Shown piece by piece: positions 46,636-54,693 of a stretch of DNA of 64,000 nt. The stretch's first letter is position 1. The number at the start of each line of letters is the position of its first letter. The notes under the pieces were generated by a model. It was not told where the DNA came from, made no database searches, and saw only the letters and a list, made by a program, of their open reading frames with translations. The stretch is taken from positions 62,001 to 126,000 of the forward strand of contig NZ_BAABJX010000062.1 of the NCBI RefSeq assembly GCF_039543525.1, in the 5' to 3' direction. The position numbers were made by a program, and so were the translations under genes. This stretch comes from Algivirga pacifica (GTDB taxonomy: Bacteria > Bacteroidota > Bacteroidia > Cytophagales > Flammeovirgaceae).

Positions 46636-46921
46636 AATCCGGCAAATTCATTCCACAACACTGCAGCAAATCATATTCCGCATAAGAAGGTCCCGGCCTT
46701 CCTGCAACGGTGACAATCTTATCCAATCGTACTTCTTGTCCGCCGATGGCCAATACCTCTGATTTGTCAGGCAGGGTGCGGATGTCCTCAATGATACCTT
46801 GGGCATCCATCATTTCTTTTTTCTCATCAAAGTAGAACACCTTGATGTGTTTCTTGTGTGTGGCGATTTCAGTGAGCTGGTCGTAAAAGTCACATCCCAC
46901 TGGCAAATACTTGTCTTCCAT
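46634..46921 (-). CDS. Rof-like (Rho-binding antiterminator) protein
   Basis: The 95-residue protein has the ROF family pattern: YLPVGCDFYDQLTEIATHKK, a central acidic loop with GIIEDIRTLPDKSEVLAI, and VRLDKIVTVAG. E. coli Rof binds Rho and blocks termination. Bacteroidota members are widespread, but their action is not established. The stop codon overlaps a terminator element, and a heptad array lies just upstream of the start. Confidence 0.75.
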   Translation of the reverse strand: MEDKYLPVGCDFYDQLTEIATHKKHIKVFYFDEKKEMMDAQGIIEDIRTLPDKSEVLAIGGQEVRLDKIVTVAGRPGPSYAEYDLLQCCGMNLPD

Positions 46922-46928
46922 AGTTGTT

Positions 46929-46968
46929 AAAGGTAAAAGGTAATAAGTAAAAGGTGAAAGGTGAAAAA
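46929..46968. repeat. Heptad array (AAGGTAA units) upstream of the rof-like gene
   Basis: Units AAGGTAA, AAGGTAA, TAAGTAA, AAGGTGA and AAGGTGA begin seven bases before the start codon. The unit is the same as at 25794 and 56704. Confidence 0.75.
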
Positions 46969-47014
46969 TAGGTTTATCGGTTATTGCTTATCGTTTAGGA
47001 TAAAAATAACTTTT

Positions 47015-47070
47015 TTCACTGTTCACTGTTCACTGTTCACTGTTCACTGTTCACTGTTCACTGTTCACTG
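47015..47070. repeat. Perfect heptad array: eight copies of TTCACTG
   Basis: Eight identical copies of TTCACTG (56 bases) end two bases before the stop codon of the PAP2 gene (minus strand, TAA at 47072-47074). It is the most regular array in the window and has no spacers, so it is not a CRISPR. Perfect identity suggests recent expansion by slippage. Confidence 0.92.
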
Positions 47071-47071
47071 T

Positions 47072-48319
47072 TTACAAAGAGAGGGAGACTCCTCCTCCCA
47101 GGCTGATGGCAGAGGTGGTAGAGCGGAAGTTGGTGAAGTTATCTCCACTGATGAAGTCTCCTTTTTCCCATAATTGCAGCAAATTTCCTTGTAGGAATAG
47201 ATGACTTCTTTTTCCAACAGGGTGACTTACACTCGTACCTACCTGAAGACCATGCCCTCTTTGGTAATCATACGTATAGATAACATCGTTCAGGGAATAA
47301 GAGTTAGCAGAAGTGTGTAAAAATCCTCCTAGACAGGAGATTTTTAGGGCGAGTTGTCGATATAAGGGGAGTTGCAAGGTAGGACCTATCATTGCATGTA
47401 GGAGACCTCGCTCTGGATTGTATTGCTCGGTGGTGGCTTCTACAGTACCTTCATATAGGTGAGAGGCTCCTAGACTTCCCTCTATTCCCCATCGGTTGTT
47501 TAAGAAATAAGCCCCTTCAATAGCTGTTCCTATTCCTTTTTGTGCAGAGGTATAAATGCCGCTTGTTTTTATTCCTATATAATGAGGGAGACGGCTTTCC
47601 AGCCAAGGGGCATAGGCTGTGGCTGTAGAAGAATTGCTCCAACGTTCCTTAAGCAATAGATCGAGTAGCCAGTAACTGGTTTCAGTCACCAGTATGCCTA
47701 TCCCAGCTCCTGTAAGTACGTCAGGTAACCAATGCTTATTATTAAGCATACGCCAGGTAGCGGTGGCCGTAGCCGTACTATAGGCTCCTATACTATACCA
47801 GGGGCTGCGATGTCCAAATTCCTTATGCATAAAGGAAGCTGCTAAAAAAGCCCTTGTAGTGTGCCAGGAAGGAAAAGAGTTTTCACCTTTTCCATTGGGA
47901 CGAACAATACCGGTTTTATCCTTTAATACAGAGACCAATGGAGAGCCCAAGGCATAACTTAGTGCCAGACTGATGGTAGCACGTCCCAAAGAGTTACGAC
48001 CTTTGACGCCTGCTAGGTTTAAGCCATACACAGCTCCTATCGGAAGGTAGTAAAGACGGTCATCCAAGTGATTTTCAAACTCAGGGAAGTGGTGGTTCCG
48101 AATATCCCTGATGTTTTCTCTTTCTGACCATAAGAGGGCTGCACTTCCAAAAAGGGCGGTAGGAATAAGTACAGGGTGTAACTTAGTCTTGCGGGAATGC
48201 TTGACCAAGGTACTACTGTCAGATAGTATATATTTTTCCTTACCTGACTTTTGCGCAAAACAGAATGCGCAAAAAGACATGAATATCCCTGCAAGAAGGG
48301 TGGGTTTCCATACGTTCAT
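47072..48319 (-). CDS. PAP2 phosphatase with C-terminal barrel-like domain
   Basis: The 415-residue protein has a signal peptide (cut near FAQ), a PAP2 acid phosphatase domain (about 45-225) and a beta-rich C-terminal domain (about 230-415) ending GGGVSLSL like an outer-membrane barrel. The PAP2 motifs are K-x6-RP (Lys133 to Arg140-Pro141), PSWH (150-153, in place of the usual PSGH) and R-x5-H-x3-D (Arg190, His196, Asp200). The family removes phosphate from lipids such as undecaprenyl or lipid A phosphates. The fusion suggests action at the outer membrane. The substrate is unknown. Confidence 0.85.
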   Translation of the reverse strand: MNVWKPTLLAGIFMSFCAFCFAQKSGKEKYILSDSSTLVKHSRKTKLHPVLIPTALFGSAALLWSERENIRDIRNHHFPEFENHLDDRLYYLPIGAVYGLNLAGVKGRNSLGRATISLALSYALGSPLVSVLKDKTGIVRPNGKGENSFPSWHTTRAFLAASFMHKEFGHRSPWYSIGAYSTATATATWRMLNNKHWLPDVLTGAGIGILVTETSYWLLDLLLKERWSNSSTATAYAPWLESRLPHYIGIKTSGIYTSAQKGIGTAIEGAYFLNNRWGIEGSLGASHLYEGTVEATTEQYNPERGLLHAMIGPTLQLPLYRQLALKISCLGGFLHTSANSYSLNDVIYTYDYQRGHGLQVGTSVSHPVGKRSHLFLQGNLLQLWEKGDFISGDNFTNFRSTTSAISLGGGVSLSL

Positions 48320-48403
48320 GTTTGTCGTTAGTTTAATGTAGTTGGTTGATTATTAGAAAAGTACCAATATTTTTTGGTTTATTAATAGGAGGGAGGGTTA
48401 ATA

Positions 48404-48480
48404 TTGTTGAATTGTTGAGGCGGCTTGCGCCGCTGGTTGAGCGCTTCGCTGTTGAGATTCACCTTCGGTGAGTTGAGTTA
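48404..48480. repeat. Class B mini-hairpin array
   Basis: Hairpins GCGGCttgcGCCGC, AGCGCttcGCTG-like and CACCttcGGTG are separated by GTTGAG. The first one with its flanks is almost the same as at 58056-58076. Confidence 0.8.
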
Positions 48481-48499
48481 CTTAATGTAGGACTAGAAA

Positions 48500-48540
48500 C
48501 AGGTCGTAGCGTTTCGCACGTCATGCAATGATACGACCTG
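48500..48540. repeat. Isolated 9-bp hairpin
   Basis: CAGGTCGTA pairs with TACGACCTG across 23 bases that contain CATgcaATG, related to the CCATGTAATGG class B motif. The 438-base gap around it holds only repeats. Confidence 0.6.
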
Positions 48541-48696
48541 CAACGGGTTTGCACTACTCTTTCTACATCTACCATTTCTTTAAGTTGACGGCATTGTGCC
48601 TCACGGCGAGGGTCTATATTATATATTGATGGTGTAGAATACTAATTTTTATAAATAGTGGCTCAACCTTCTTTCCAATCACGATAGTTATTAAAT

Positions 48697-48724
48697 TTCT
48701 TCATTCTTCATTCTTCATTCTTCT
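48697..48724. repeat. Heptad array (TTCTTCA units)
   Basis: Three to four copies of TTCATTC/TTCTTCA, in front of a GGGGCGA hairpin at 48729-48753. Confidence 0.7.
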
Positions 48725-48728
48725 ATAT

Positions 48729-48753
48729 AGGGGCGATCACAAGGGTCGCCCTT
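48729..48753. repeat. GGGGCGAC hairpin, copy 1
   Basis: AGGGGCGA and TCGCCCTT form a stem. A near copy lies at 61121-61146 after trpB. Here it lies just beyond the stop codon of the minus-strand gene at 48758. Confidence 0.7.
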
Positions 48754-48757
48754 CCTT

Positions 48758-49357
48758 TTATTCGTGTTCTAGCGGCTTGCCAAAGTTCCACCCCAGAATG
48801 ATTCCCAATGAAATTACGTCATAGATATCTTTATTGACATAGGAGGATTCTACGCTAACTTCCCAGTGATGGGATTCGATAAAGGTATATTCTAAACCGA
48901 AGACGGTCACAAAAAGGGTCTCGTGCCGGTCAGATTCAAAACCCACACCGGCCATAATACCCAGCTTTGGAATAGGTTCCCAAAGCCCCATGAGGTTGAG
49001 TAGTTGTACATTTTCCCGCTTGACGAGATCATCTTCACGCTCTACTAGAATATTAATAACCTCGAGCTCGTAATGAGTCACGATAGCCCACTTGTGACTA
49101 AAGCGGTACTCGTACATCAATCCATAAGTAGGTGCGAGAATAAATTCTTTTTTTTCGGTTTCGGGGTTACGTCCCTCAGGTACCCAGCTACTACCGGCGA
49201 TAACAGCAATTTTGTGTTTCCGCTTATAATATTTCTCCATATGCGTGTCTTCTTCATGCGTATCTTCATGAGAAGAATGTTGCCCAAGCGCTGTAAGGGA
49301 AGTGAATAAACCAAGAAAGCAAAAGAGTACTTTAAGGGTAGAAAATGCCTTTTCCAT
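48758..49357 (-). CDS. Outer-membrane beta-barrel protein, small
   Basis: With the start at ATG 49357 the protein has 199 residues, a signal peptide (cut after TALGQ), a His/Asp/Glu-rich segment (HSSHEDTHEEDTHMEKYY) and an eight-strand-like barrel with alternating aromatic residues, ending FGKPLEHE. The frame stays open upstream to 49636, but that extension covers the SRP RNA gene and lacks protein-like sequence. The His-rich segment may bind metal. No specific function is known. Confidence 0.8.
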   Translation of the reverse strand: MEKAFSTLKVLFCFLGLFTSLTALGQHSSHEDTHEEDTHMEKYYKRKHKIAVIAGSSWVPEGRNPETEKKEFILAPTYGLMYEYRFSHKWAIVTHYELEVINILVEREDDLVKRENVQLLNLMGLWEPIPKLGIMAGVGFESDRHETLFVTVFGLEYTFIESHHWEVSVESSYVNKDIYDVISLGIILGWNFGKPLEHE

Positions 49358-49463
49358 AGGAATGTGCTGGGTTGAATAAATAATGTTGATTAGGTAATAG
49401 AAAATAAAGTATCTATTAATGAGAGGGTTATAAATGACGAATGTTTTTTTCTTAGGAAAGGTA

Positions 49464-49493
49464 TTGCGTAATCTTTGAAAAGTCCTACCTTTG
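49464..49493 (+). promoter_or_regulatory. Promoter of the SRP RNA gene
   Basis: TTG (49464-49466) and TACCTTTG (49486-49493) are spaced by 19 bases. TACCTTTG is the same strong -7 box found at the trp promoter. The start point is predicted near 49499. Confidence 0.8.
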
Positions 49494-49498
49494 CTCCC

Positions 49499-49590
49499 GC
49501 AAGTCGATGAGATCAGCTCCCTTGACTCCCCCAGGTGCGGAAGCAAGCAAGGGTAATTGGTTGAGCAGGTGCTCCTTCGGCTTGTTTTTT
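49499..49590 (+). ncRNA. ffs: Signal recognition particle RNA (4.5S type)
   Basis: The apical domain carries the Ffh-binding signature: CCCAGG, TGC-GGAA-GCA and AGCAAGGG form the two internal loops and GGAA tetraloop of helix 8. CCCTTG pairs with CAAGGG below it, GCTC with GAGC further down, and the terminal stem pairs CAAGTCGA with TTCGGCTTG. A T run follows at 49585-49593. The size of about 90 bases fits the short bacterial form. It lies on the opposite strand to, and upstream of, the outer-membrane protein gene. Confidence 0.88.
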
Positions 49591-49710
49591 TTTCCCCTAT
49601 AGTTTCGTAGTGGGATAAAAAACCTTTTTCTCGCAAGAATGGATTATACCGTTTTGGGTTGAAGGATATCTTTCTCTTACAGGGAGAATAATGATAGATT
49701 AATACAGGGA

Positions 49711-49749
49711 TGAAAGAGCTAACGCCAATGATTTGGGTTAGCTCTTTTT
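49711..49749 (+). terminator. Strong terminator with no obvious gene
   Basis: AAGAGCTAAC pairs with GTTAGCTCTT over a 13-base loop, followed by eight T on the plus strand. The nearest plus-strand transcription unit is the SRP RNA 120 bases upstream, so it either catches read-through or ends an unrecognised small RNA starting after 49600. Confidence 0.8.
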
Positions 49750-49754
49750 TTTAA

Positions 49755-49826
49755 ATGAAGAATGAAAAATTAAGAATGAAGAATAGTAGTCCTTATTCTT
49801 AATTTTTCATTCTTCATTATTCATTA
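49755..49826. repeat. Heptad array, inverted pair, overlapping the helicase stop codon
   Basis: ATGAAGA, ATGAAAA, ATTAAGA, ATGAAGA is followed by TAGTAGTCC and then the complementary TTCTTAA, TTTTTCA, TTCTTCA units. The right end includes the TAA stop (minus strand, 49824-49826) of the SNF2 gene. Confidence 0.82.
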
Positions 49827-52800
49827 ATATTTTATTTTCACGATATTCTGCAATTCCTCATTACTCAAGTCTCCAATCCACTTCTCTCCGGTATTGACCG
49901 TCAGGTTGGCAAGCTCTTTTTTGCTGTGCAGCATGTCATCAATTTTCTCTTCAAAGGTACTTTGTGTGATCAAGCGGTGTACCATGACATTGTTGGTTTG
50001 TCCGATACGGTAGGCACGGTCTGTTGCTTGTGCTTCTACGGCAGGGTTCCACCAAAGGTCATAGTGAATGACGTTGCTGGCTGCTGTAAGGTTAAGGCCT
50101 GTTCCTCCCGCTTTAAGGGATAGGATAAAGATATTGGTGGCATGGTTACTTTGGAAGTCATCCACCATCTCATCGCGCTGTGCTCTGGACGTACCTCCGT
50201 GTAGGAATAAAGGGCGTTTACCGTAGCGTTCTTCAATCCAGTCACTGAGTAAATCTCCCATCTCTCGATACTGTGTAAAGATGAGTGTCTTTTGTCCGTT
50301 CTCCTGAATGGCATCCAGCAACTCGAATAGTCGTTGTGCTTTTCCTGAGATTTCCGGATTAGCGTCCCCCTTCTTCATATATTGATAAGGGTGATTACAG
50401 ATTTGCTTTAAGGACATCATCAGTTTTAGAATCAATCCTTTCCTTTCCACACTTTCCTTTTTCTCTTTCTGAACCTTTTTGAGGATATCGTCCACTACAT
50501 TTTGGTAAATAGCGGCTTGTTCTGTAGTCAATGGACAGTATTGGTTGTTTTCTACCTTATCCGGAAGGTCCTTGATAATACTCTTGTCAGACTTGACCCT
50601 TCTGAGGATAAAAGGCTCTGTGATCTTCATAAACTGCTCCAGCTTCTTGAGGTCACGGTCTTTCTGAATAGGTTTTGCATAATGGGAGGTGAAGTTCCCA
50701 AGGGTTCCCAGATAGCCTTTATTGGTAAAGTCCATAATACTCCAGTATTCTGAAAGGCGGTTTTCGACAGGGGTACCACTCATGGCAATTTTCAAGTCAG
50801 ATTTAATGGCTTTAACTGCTTTGGTTTGGGCAGTCGCCGTATTCTTAATGTTCTGTGCTTCATCAATGACCACACAGTAGAATTTCATCTTCTTAAGAAC
50901 ATCCTTGTCGGTACGGATAACCCCATAGGTAGTAATGATAATATCAACGCCTTTTGGAGGGGCTTTTCGCTGTGATCCGTGGAATATATAGGCCTTTAGT
51001 CCCGGAGCAAATTTGGCAATTTCTTTTTCCCAGTTCGTCAACAAACTGGTCGGTACAATGATAAGGGCTTTCTTTTTGTCCAGTAACCCTTCTTCTTTCA
51101 TTTTAAGTAGGGTAGTGATGACCTGTAAGGTTTTACCCAGCCCCATATCATCGGCAATAAGGCTTCCAAAGCCCAGTCGGGCATTTTTAAACATCCATTC
51201 ATAGCCTGTTTTCTGATAAGGGCGCAATTGTGCCTTTAGTCCTTTTGGAGGAACAATTTCTTCTATATCCACTAGTCTTCGGACCATTCCTTGCATTTTC
51301 TCCGAGATAGCGACGTGAGCACCTTCATATTCTTTACTGAGGGCTGCGTGCATCAGTTCGTGAGTTTTGACTTTTGGAGGGTTTTCAAGTTGCTCCAAAA
51401 GCTTTCGGATCTCAGCTTGATCAATCAGTACAAATTGACCCGCAATTTTAACCAAACCCGATGCATTATCGACAGCAGCCTTAAACTCATCCGCAGAAAG
51501 TGTCTCATCCCCTACGGCCACTTGCCAGTCAAAGTCCAGCATGTCTTCCAGACTTAACATAGATTCCGCTTCACCGCTACTACTATGATTGCTATCCAGT
51601 GAGAGGGTTAATTTTGGGCTCATCAGGTTACGGAGACTCTTTGGCATCATAACATGTATGCCCAGCATCTCAATAATTGGTAGAATCTCTGTGAGAATTA
51701 CAACCACTTCAAAGGAGTCCATCATTAAGGCTTGACGCCCTTTATCCGCCATCACTTGTTCTAGTGCCGAGAAGTGTTCAGTGAGTAGGTTGAGGTCATG
51801 TAATACATCAAACTTGTGTTGGGTGTATTGAGGGTCTTCCAGAAACTTATGCAGGGAGATAGGCTCAGTCGGTACTTCTTGGTCTTCTACAAACACTCTA
51901 AGGAAGAAGCGTTCTTCCTCTTCATCGAGCTGTAGGAGAGGAGTATATTTTTTATGTTTTAGGAAGAACTTACCGAGCCATCGGTAAATGGTAATCGGTA
52001 CTGCTTTCTTACTGGATTCATTAAAAGGAACGGCATAATCCCCAAAGAAACAATCGAAGACGAGCTGGTCAGTTTCTGGAAGGATAACCGTTTGACTTCC
52101 TTCAATGATAAAATACTGGATAAAGTAGTGGCAGATAAAGTTAATCGCTTCTGTTGGTTTGAAGAAGCCATTGCCATCACTACTTCTGTTGACCAGCATA
52201 TCTGGAGGAATAAGGGTTTCCAGTACTTTATAGACTTCCTGTATCTCTGGACTGATATGGGCAGGGATATATCGAATATTGTGTTCCTTATTGGCCGTTT
52301 CTATAATCTGTGGAATATAGGCAGAAGAAACCGTAAGCTTGATGGAGAAGAGGTATAGATAATATAAGAGTTGGACTTCATAAGGGTATTGAATTAGTTC
52401 TTCTTCCTTTAAGGACTGAATGGTGGCCATAAGGACAGACATATCGAATACCTTGTTTCCTGAAAAACGCTCAAAGTTTTTGTGCGTATAGCAAAGGACC
52501 TCGATGATGGTCATATCTGGGTCAATCGCAATTGCAATGGATTCAGCAAATTTTAGTTTTCTATGGTATTCCTCATAATCGTCGTAATCAGGAGACTCTG
52601 GCTTTTCTGCTTTTCTACTCGCATTTTTATAGACTTTCTTCAGGACATCCTTAAAGTTTTTGGCCGAAAACAGGGGACTGTCACTTAATAGGCTAAATAG
52701 TAGTTCTGATAACTCAGGGATATTGGAGAAGTCGAGCTTTTTAATGTTTTCGGGATAATAGTCATACTCTTCAGGTTCATCGACCGTAAGTTCCGGGAGT

Positions 52801-53354
52801 TTAGGAATACTGGCAGAGGTTTGTTGGTGGATGGAAATTCCTTTACTCGCTAGAATTTCCGGTAAGTGTATACCATTGAGCTCAAAAATCAGAAAAGGAT
52901 TTCGATCGATCTCATTGGCTAACACATAAATAATAGAGGCGATGTGCTTGCAGAGTGGTTTTCGATCGGGGCAAGTACAATGGGTGTAAAGGTAGTTCCA
53001 GTCCTTGGGAAAAAGGTGGATGTTTGCCTCTTTACATATTTCGAATAACGAATTAGGTAATTGACCTGCAATCAAGAGGGTGACCATATGGTCGTCTTCC
53101 ATTAGGCGATCAATGATAAACGCACGCTCTTCCTCAGAGATACGGTGCTCTATCTTGAAGGTTTGCTTGAGGTAGGTTCCATGTTTGCTCCGGATACGGG
53201 CATAGACCGTGCCGTCCTCTATCTTAATTTCACTGACAGCACCCTTGGAGGCATCCGCTCTCCCTTTTGGCAGTCGCTCTTCCTGATCAATCTCAGAGAG
53301 TTCATGCAACCACTGCTGTCCCCACCATGTTCTTCCAAAAGTAATTTTTGCCAT
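49824..53354 (-). CDS. SWIM zinc finger / SNF2 family helicase
   Basis: The 1176-residue protein has an N-terminal SWIM zinc finger (Cys126, Cys128, Cys135, His137), a long middle region (about 200-700) and a C-terminal SNF2 ATPase. Helicase motifs are DDMGLGKT (Lys741), DEAQ (831-834), SGTPVENRLSEYWSIMDF and the second lobe with LFLHGGTSRAQRD, LKAGGTGLNL and QATDRAYRIGQ. SNF2 ATPases translocate on double-stranded DNA and remodel protein-DNA complexes. Bacterial RapA/HepA-like members act on RNA polymerase or in repair. No adjacent partner genes suggest a defence system here. Confidence 0.93.
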   Translation of the reverse strand: MAKITFGRTWWGQQWLHELSEIDQEERLPKGRADASKGAVSEIKIEDGTVYARIRSKHGTYLKQTFKIEHRISEEERAFIIDRLMEDDHMVTLLIAGQLPNSLFEICKEANIHLFPKDWNYLYTHCTCPDRKPLCKHIASIIYVLANEIDRNPFLIFELNGIHLPEILASKGISIHQQTSASIPKLPELTVDEPEEYDYYPENIKKLDFSNIPELSELLFSLLSDSPLFSAKNFKDVLKKVYKNASRKAEKPESPDYDDYEEYHRKLKFAESIAIAIDPDMTIIEVLCYTHKNFERFSGNKVFDMSVLMATIQSLKEEELIQYPYEVQLLYYLYLFSIKLTVSSAYIPQIIETANKEHNIRYIPAHISPEIQEVYKVLETLIPPDMLVNRSSDGNGFFKPTEAINFICHYFIQYFIIEGSQTVILPETDQLVFDCFFGDYAVPFNESSKKAVPITIYRWLGKFFLKHKKYTPLLQLDEEEERFFLRVFVEDQEVPTEPISLHKFLEDPQYTQHKFDVLHDLNLLTEHFSALEQVMADKGRQALMMDSFEVVVILTEILPIIEMLGIHVMMPKSLRNLMSPKLTLSLDSNHSSSGEAESMLSLEDMLDFDWQVAVGDETLSADEFKAAVDNASGLVKIAGQFVLIDQAEIRKLLEQLENPPKVKTHELMHAALSKEYEGAHVAISEKMQGMVRRLVDIEEIVPPKGLKAQLRPYQKTGYEWMFKNARLGFGSLIADDMGLGKTLQVITTLLKMKEEGLLDKKKALIIVPTSLLTNWEKEIAKFAPGLKAYIFHGSQRKAPPKGVDIIITTYGVIRTDKDVLKKMKFYCVVIDEAQNIKNTATAQTKAVKAIKSDLKIAMSGTPVENRLSEYWSIMDFTNKGYLGTLGNFTSHYAKPIQKDRDLKKLEQFMKITEPFILRRVKSDKSIIKDLPDKVENNQYCPLTTEQAAIYQNVVDDILKKVQKEKKESVERKGLILKLMMSLKQICNHPYQYMKKGDANPEISGKAQRLFELLDAIQENGQKTLIFTQYREMGDLLSDWIEERYGKRPLFLHGGTSRAQRDEMVDDFQSNHATNIFILSLKAGGTGLNLTAASNVIHYDLWWNPAVEAQATDRAYRIGQTNNVMVHRLITQSTFEEKIDDMLHSKKELANLTVNTGEKWIGDLSNEELQNIVKIKY

Positions 53355-53518
53355 CTCAAAATTGGTTTTAAGTCATCGTTTAAAAAGTGTCAGGTTTCTT
53401 TTATTCAACGATCCTTATATGATTATGAATATATTTTTTTGTGCCTATGCCGTATAAACCTATAAGTTAATAAACCCTTTTTATTTTTAGTACTAATTAA
53501 AAGATTCATACGGGTAAT

Positions 53519-53675
53519 GTTCATCATGTTTGGTTGAACTGTTGAATCGTTGAATTGAGCTTTGCTCGTTGAATCGAGTTGATTTGTTTATTGAGGTATT
53601 TCATTCAATCAACAATTCAACTCGATTCAACTCATCTCGAAGTGATGAAATTCAACGATTCAACGGTTCAACTAA
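53519..53675. repeat. Class B repeat, long inverted pair
   Basis: GGTTGAACTGTTGAATCGTT and onward is matched by its complement near 53645-53675. The middle has GAGCtttGCTC and CTCATctcgaagtGATGA-like small hairpins, with GTTGAAT and ATTCAAC spacers. It lies in the gap between the helicase start and the end of the next minus-strand gene. Confidence 0.8.
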
Positions 53676-53710
53676 AAAATATTGACCAAAACTTTTAGCG
53701 ATTAACTTGA

Positions 53711-54283
53711 TCAAAAGACTACCTCTACTCGAAAGACCCAAGGAGAGTCCTCAAAGGAAGTGTCCCGATTATAGTCCAGATCATATAGAGCCAACATATT
53801 TAATCCTCCTCTACCTCCAATAGGAAACTGTACCCCTCCTCCCAATAGAAATGTCGTATACCAATTAGGCTCCTCTTCTCCGGAGAAAGGATTGTACTGT
53901 TTAAATCGATTAGTCAGTAACTCTCCGTGTGGAAATATTCTCAGTCCATTATAGATGTCAATGAGGTATCGGGTAAAAAGTCGCCCTCCAATGATATTGG
54001 TTTCATAGGTGTATCCAGGAAAATTCTCTTTGTAATAGGTATATGAAAGAACGGTACCTGCTTGCCAGGCTTCTGTGATGCGAAAGCCCACTAAAGGGGC
54101 AAGGCTGATCGCTGTGATATCCCCAAATTGAAAGCCTACGTTTCCACCAAAAAAGAAGCGGTCCTTTAAGGGAATGCTGTTGGCTTCATACGCTGTGTCT
54201 TCTGATACTTGAGCAGTACATCGTTTGGGTAACCACAAAACTAAGGATAAAAGTAAGGAATATATTAAAATTCGGTACCACAT
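53711..54283 (-). CDS. Outer-membrane beta-barrel protein
   Basis: The 190-residue protein has a signal peptide (cut after RCTAQ) and a body of alternating hydrophobic strands with YGG-like turns (FFFGGNVGFQFGDITAISL, GGGVQFPIGGRGGLNMLALY), ending FRVEVVF with a terminal Phe typical of barrel proteins. The size suggests eight strands. It is divergent from the trp operon. Role unknown. Confidence 0.8.
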   Translation of the reverse strand: MWYRILIYSLLLSLVLWLPKRCTAQVSEDTAYEANSIPLKDRFFFGGNVGFQFGDITAISLAPLVGFRITEAWQAGTVLSYTYYKENFPGYTYETNIIGGRLFTRYLIDIYNGLRIFPHGELLTNRFKQYNPFSGEEEPNWYTTFLLGGGVQFPIGGRGGLNMLALYDLDYNRDTSFEDSPWVFRVEVVF

Positions 54284-54471
54284 ACAGTAGAAAGGGTTAA
54301 GGTTTTTTTATTGGGTAAATCATTGATCAATTTAAGCTTTTTATAGAATAAATAGTGCTATACCCCGTGTTTGAAATAAAAAATAGAATGCGAAAATTGA
54401 AATATAAGTACTTAAGTATTAGTGTAATGATCGCATATTGGGGGTGTTTTTGCATTTTTCTAAAAAAAGTT

Positions 54472-54501
54472 TTTGTTTTTCTGATTCCTCTTTTACCTTT
54501 G
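54472..54501 (+). promoter_or_regulatory. Promoter of the trp operon
   Basis: TTTG-like TTTTG ending at 54475 and TACCTTTG (54494-54501) are spaced by 18 bases, an excellent Bacteroidota match. The predicted start point (54505-54509) coincides with the ATG of the leader peptide at 54508. A TAAGTACTTA palindrome at 54405-54414 lies further upstream; its role is unknown. Confidence 0.82.
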
Positions 54502-54507
54502 TTTCCG

Positions 54508-54576
54508 ATGACAAGAAATCAACTCCATATCGCAACTGTAAACCTTTGGTGGTGGCGCTCAGATATACACATTTGA
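54508..54576 (+). CDS. trpL: trp operon leader peptide with three consecutive Trp codons
   Basis: The 22-residue frame reads MTRNQLHIATVNLWWWRSDI then HI and a TGA stop. Codons 14-16 (54547-54555) are TGG TGG TGG. It lies between a strong promoter and the trp attenuator, exactly where a ribosome-stalling leader is expected. The ATG is at or within a few bases of the predicted transcription start, so it may be translated as a leaderless message. It senses charged tRNA-Trp. A longer in-frame reading from 54355 includes promoter sequence and is not credible. Confidence 0.85.
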   Translation: MTRNQLHIATVNLWWWRSDIHI

Positions 54577-54667
54577 GTGAACCGTTGCCTATACCCGGAG
54601 TTTTAAGAAAGAAAACACATCACATTCTGATATATAAGGCCTGTTGTTCACTCAACAGGCTTTTTTT
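54573..54667 (+). promoter_or_regulatory. Transcription attenuator of the trp operon
   Basis: The terminator pairs GCCTGTTG (54639-54646) with CAACAGGC (54653-54660) and has seven T after it. The antiterminator pairs TTGAGTGAAC (54573-54582), which overlaps the leader-peptide stop codon, with GTTCACTCAA (54646-54655), ten perfect pairs that use the loop and part of the terminator stem. A ribosome stalled at the Trp codons leaves 54573-54582 free, so the antiterminator forms. A ribosome that reaches the stop codon covers it, so the terminator forms. The logic needs no separate pause hairpin. Confidence 0.85.
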
Positions 54668-54693
54668 ATACCCTAAACATCCAAATAAACTTT

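Noticed and set aside
47015..47070. TTCACTG array as a CRISPR
   Set aside because: There are no spacers between copies and no cas genes; the unit is only seven bases.
49358..49636. N-terminal extension of the outer-membrane protein (93 residues) up to 49636
   Set aside because: It covers the SRP RNA gene and its promoter, has no protein-like pattern, and the ATG at 49357 starts a proper signal peptide.
49824..53354. SNF2 helicase as part of a DISARM-like system
   Set aside because: No methyltransferase, PLD nuclease or DUF1998 gene is adjacent; the SWIM/SNF2 layout matches standalone family members.
54355..54507. Longer frame ending with the Trp-rich peptide
   Set aside because: It runs through the trp promoter, so the upstream part would not be in the transcript. 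The 22-residue form from 54508 fits an attenuator leader.
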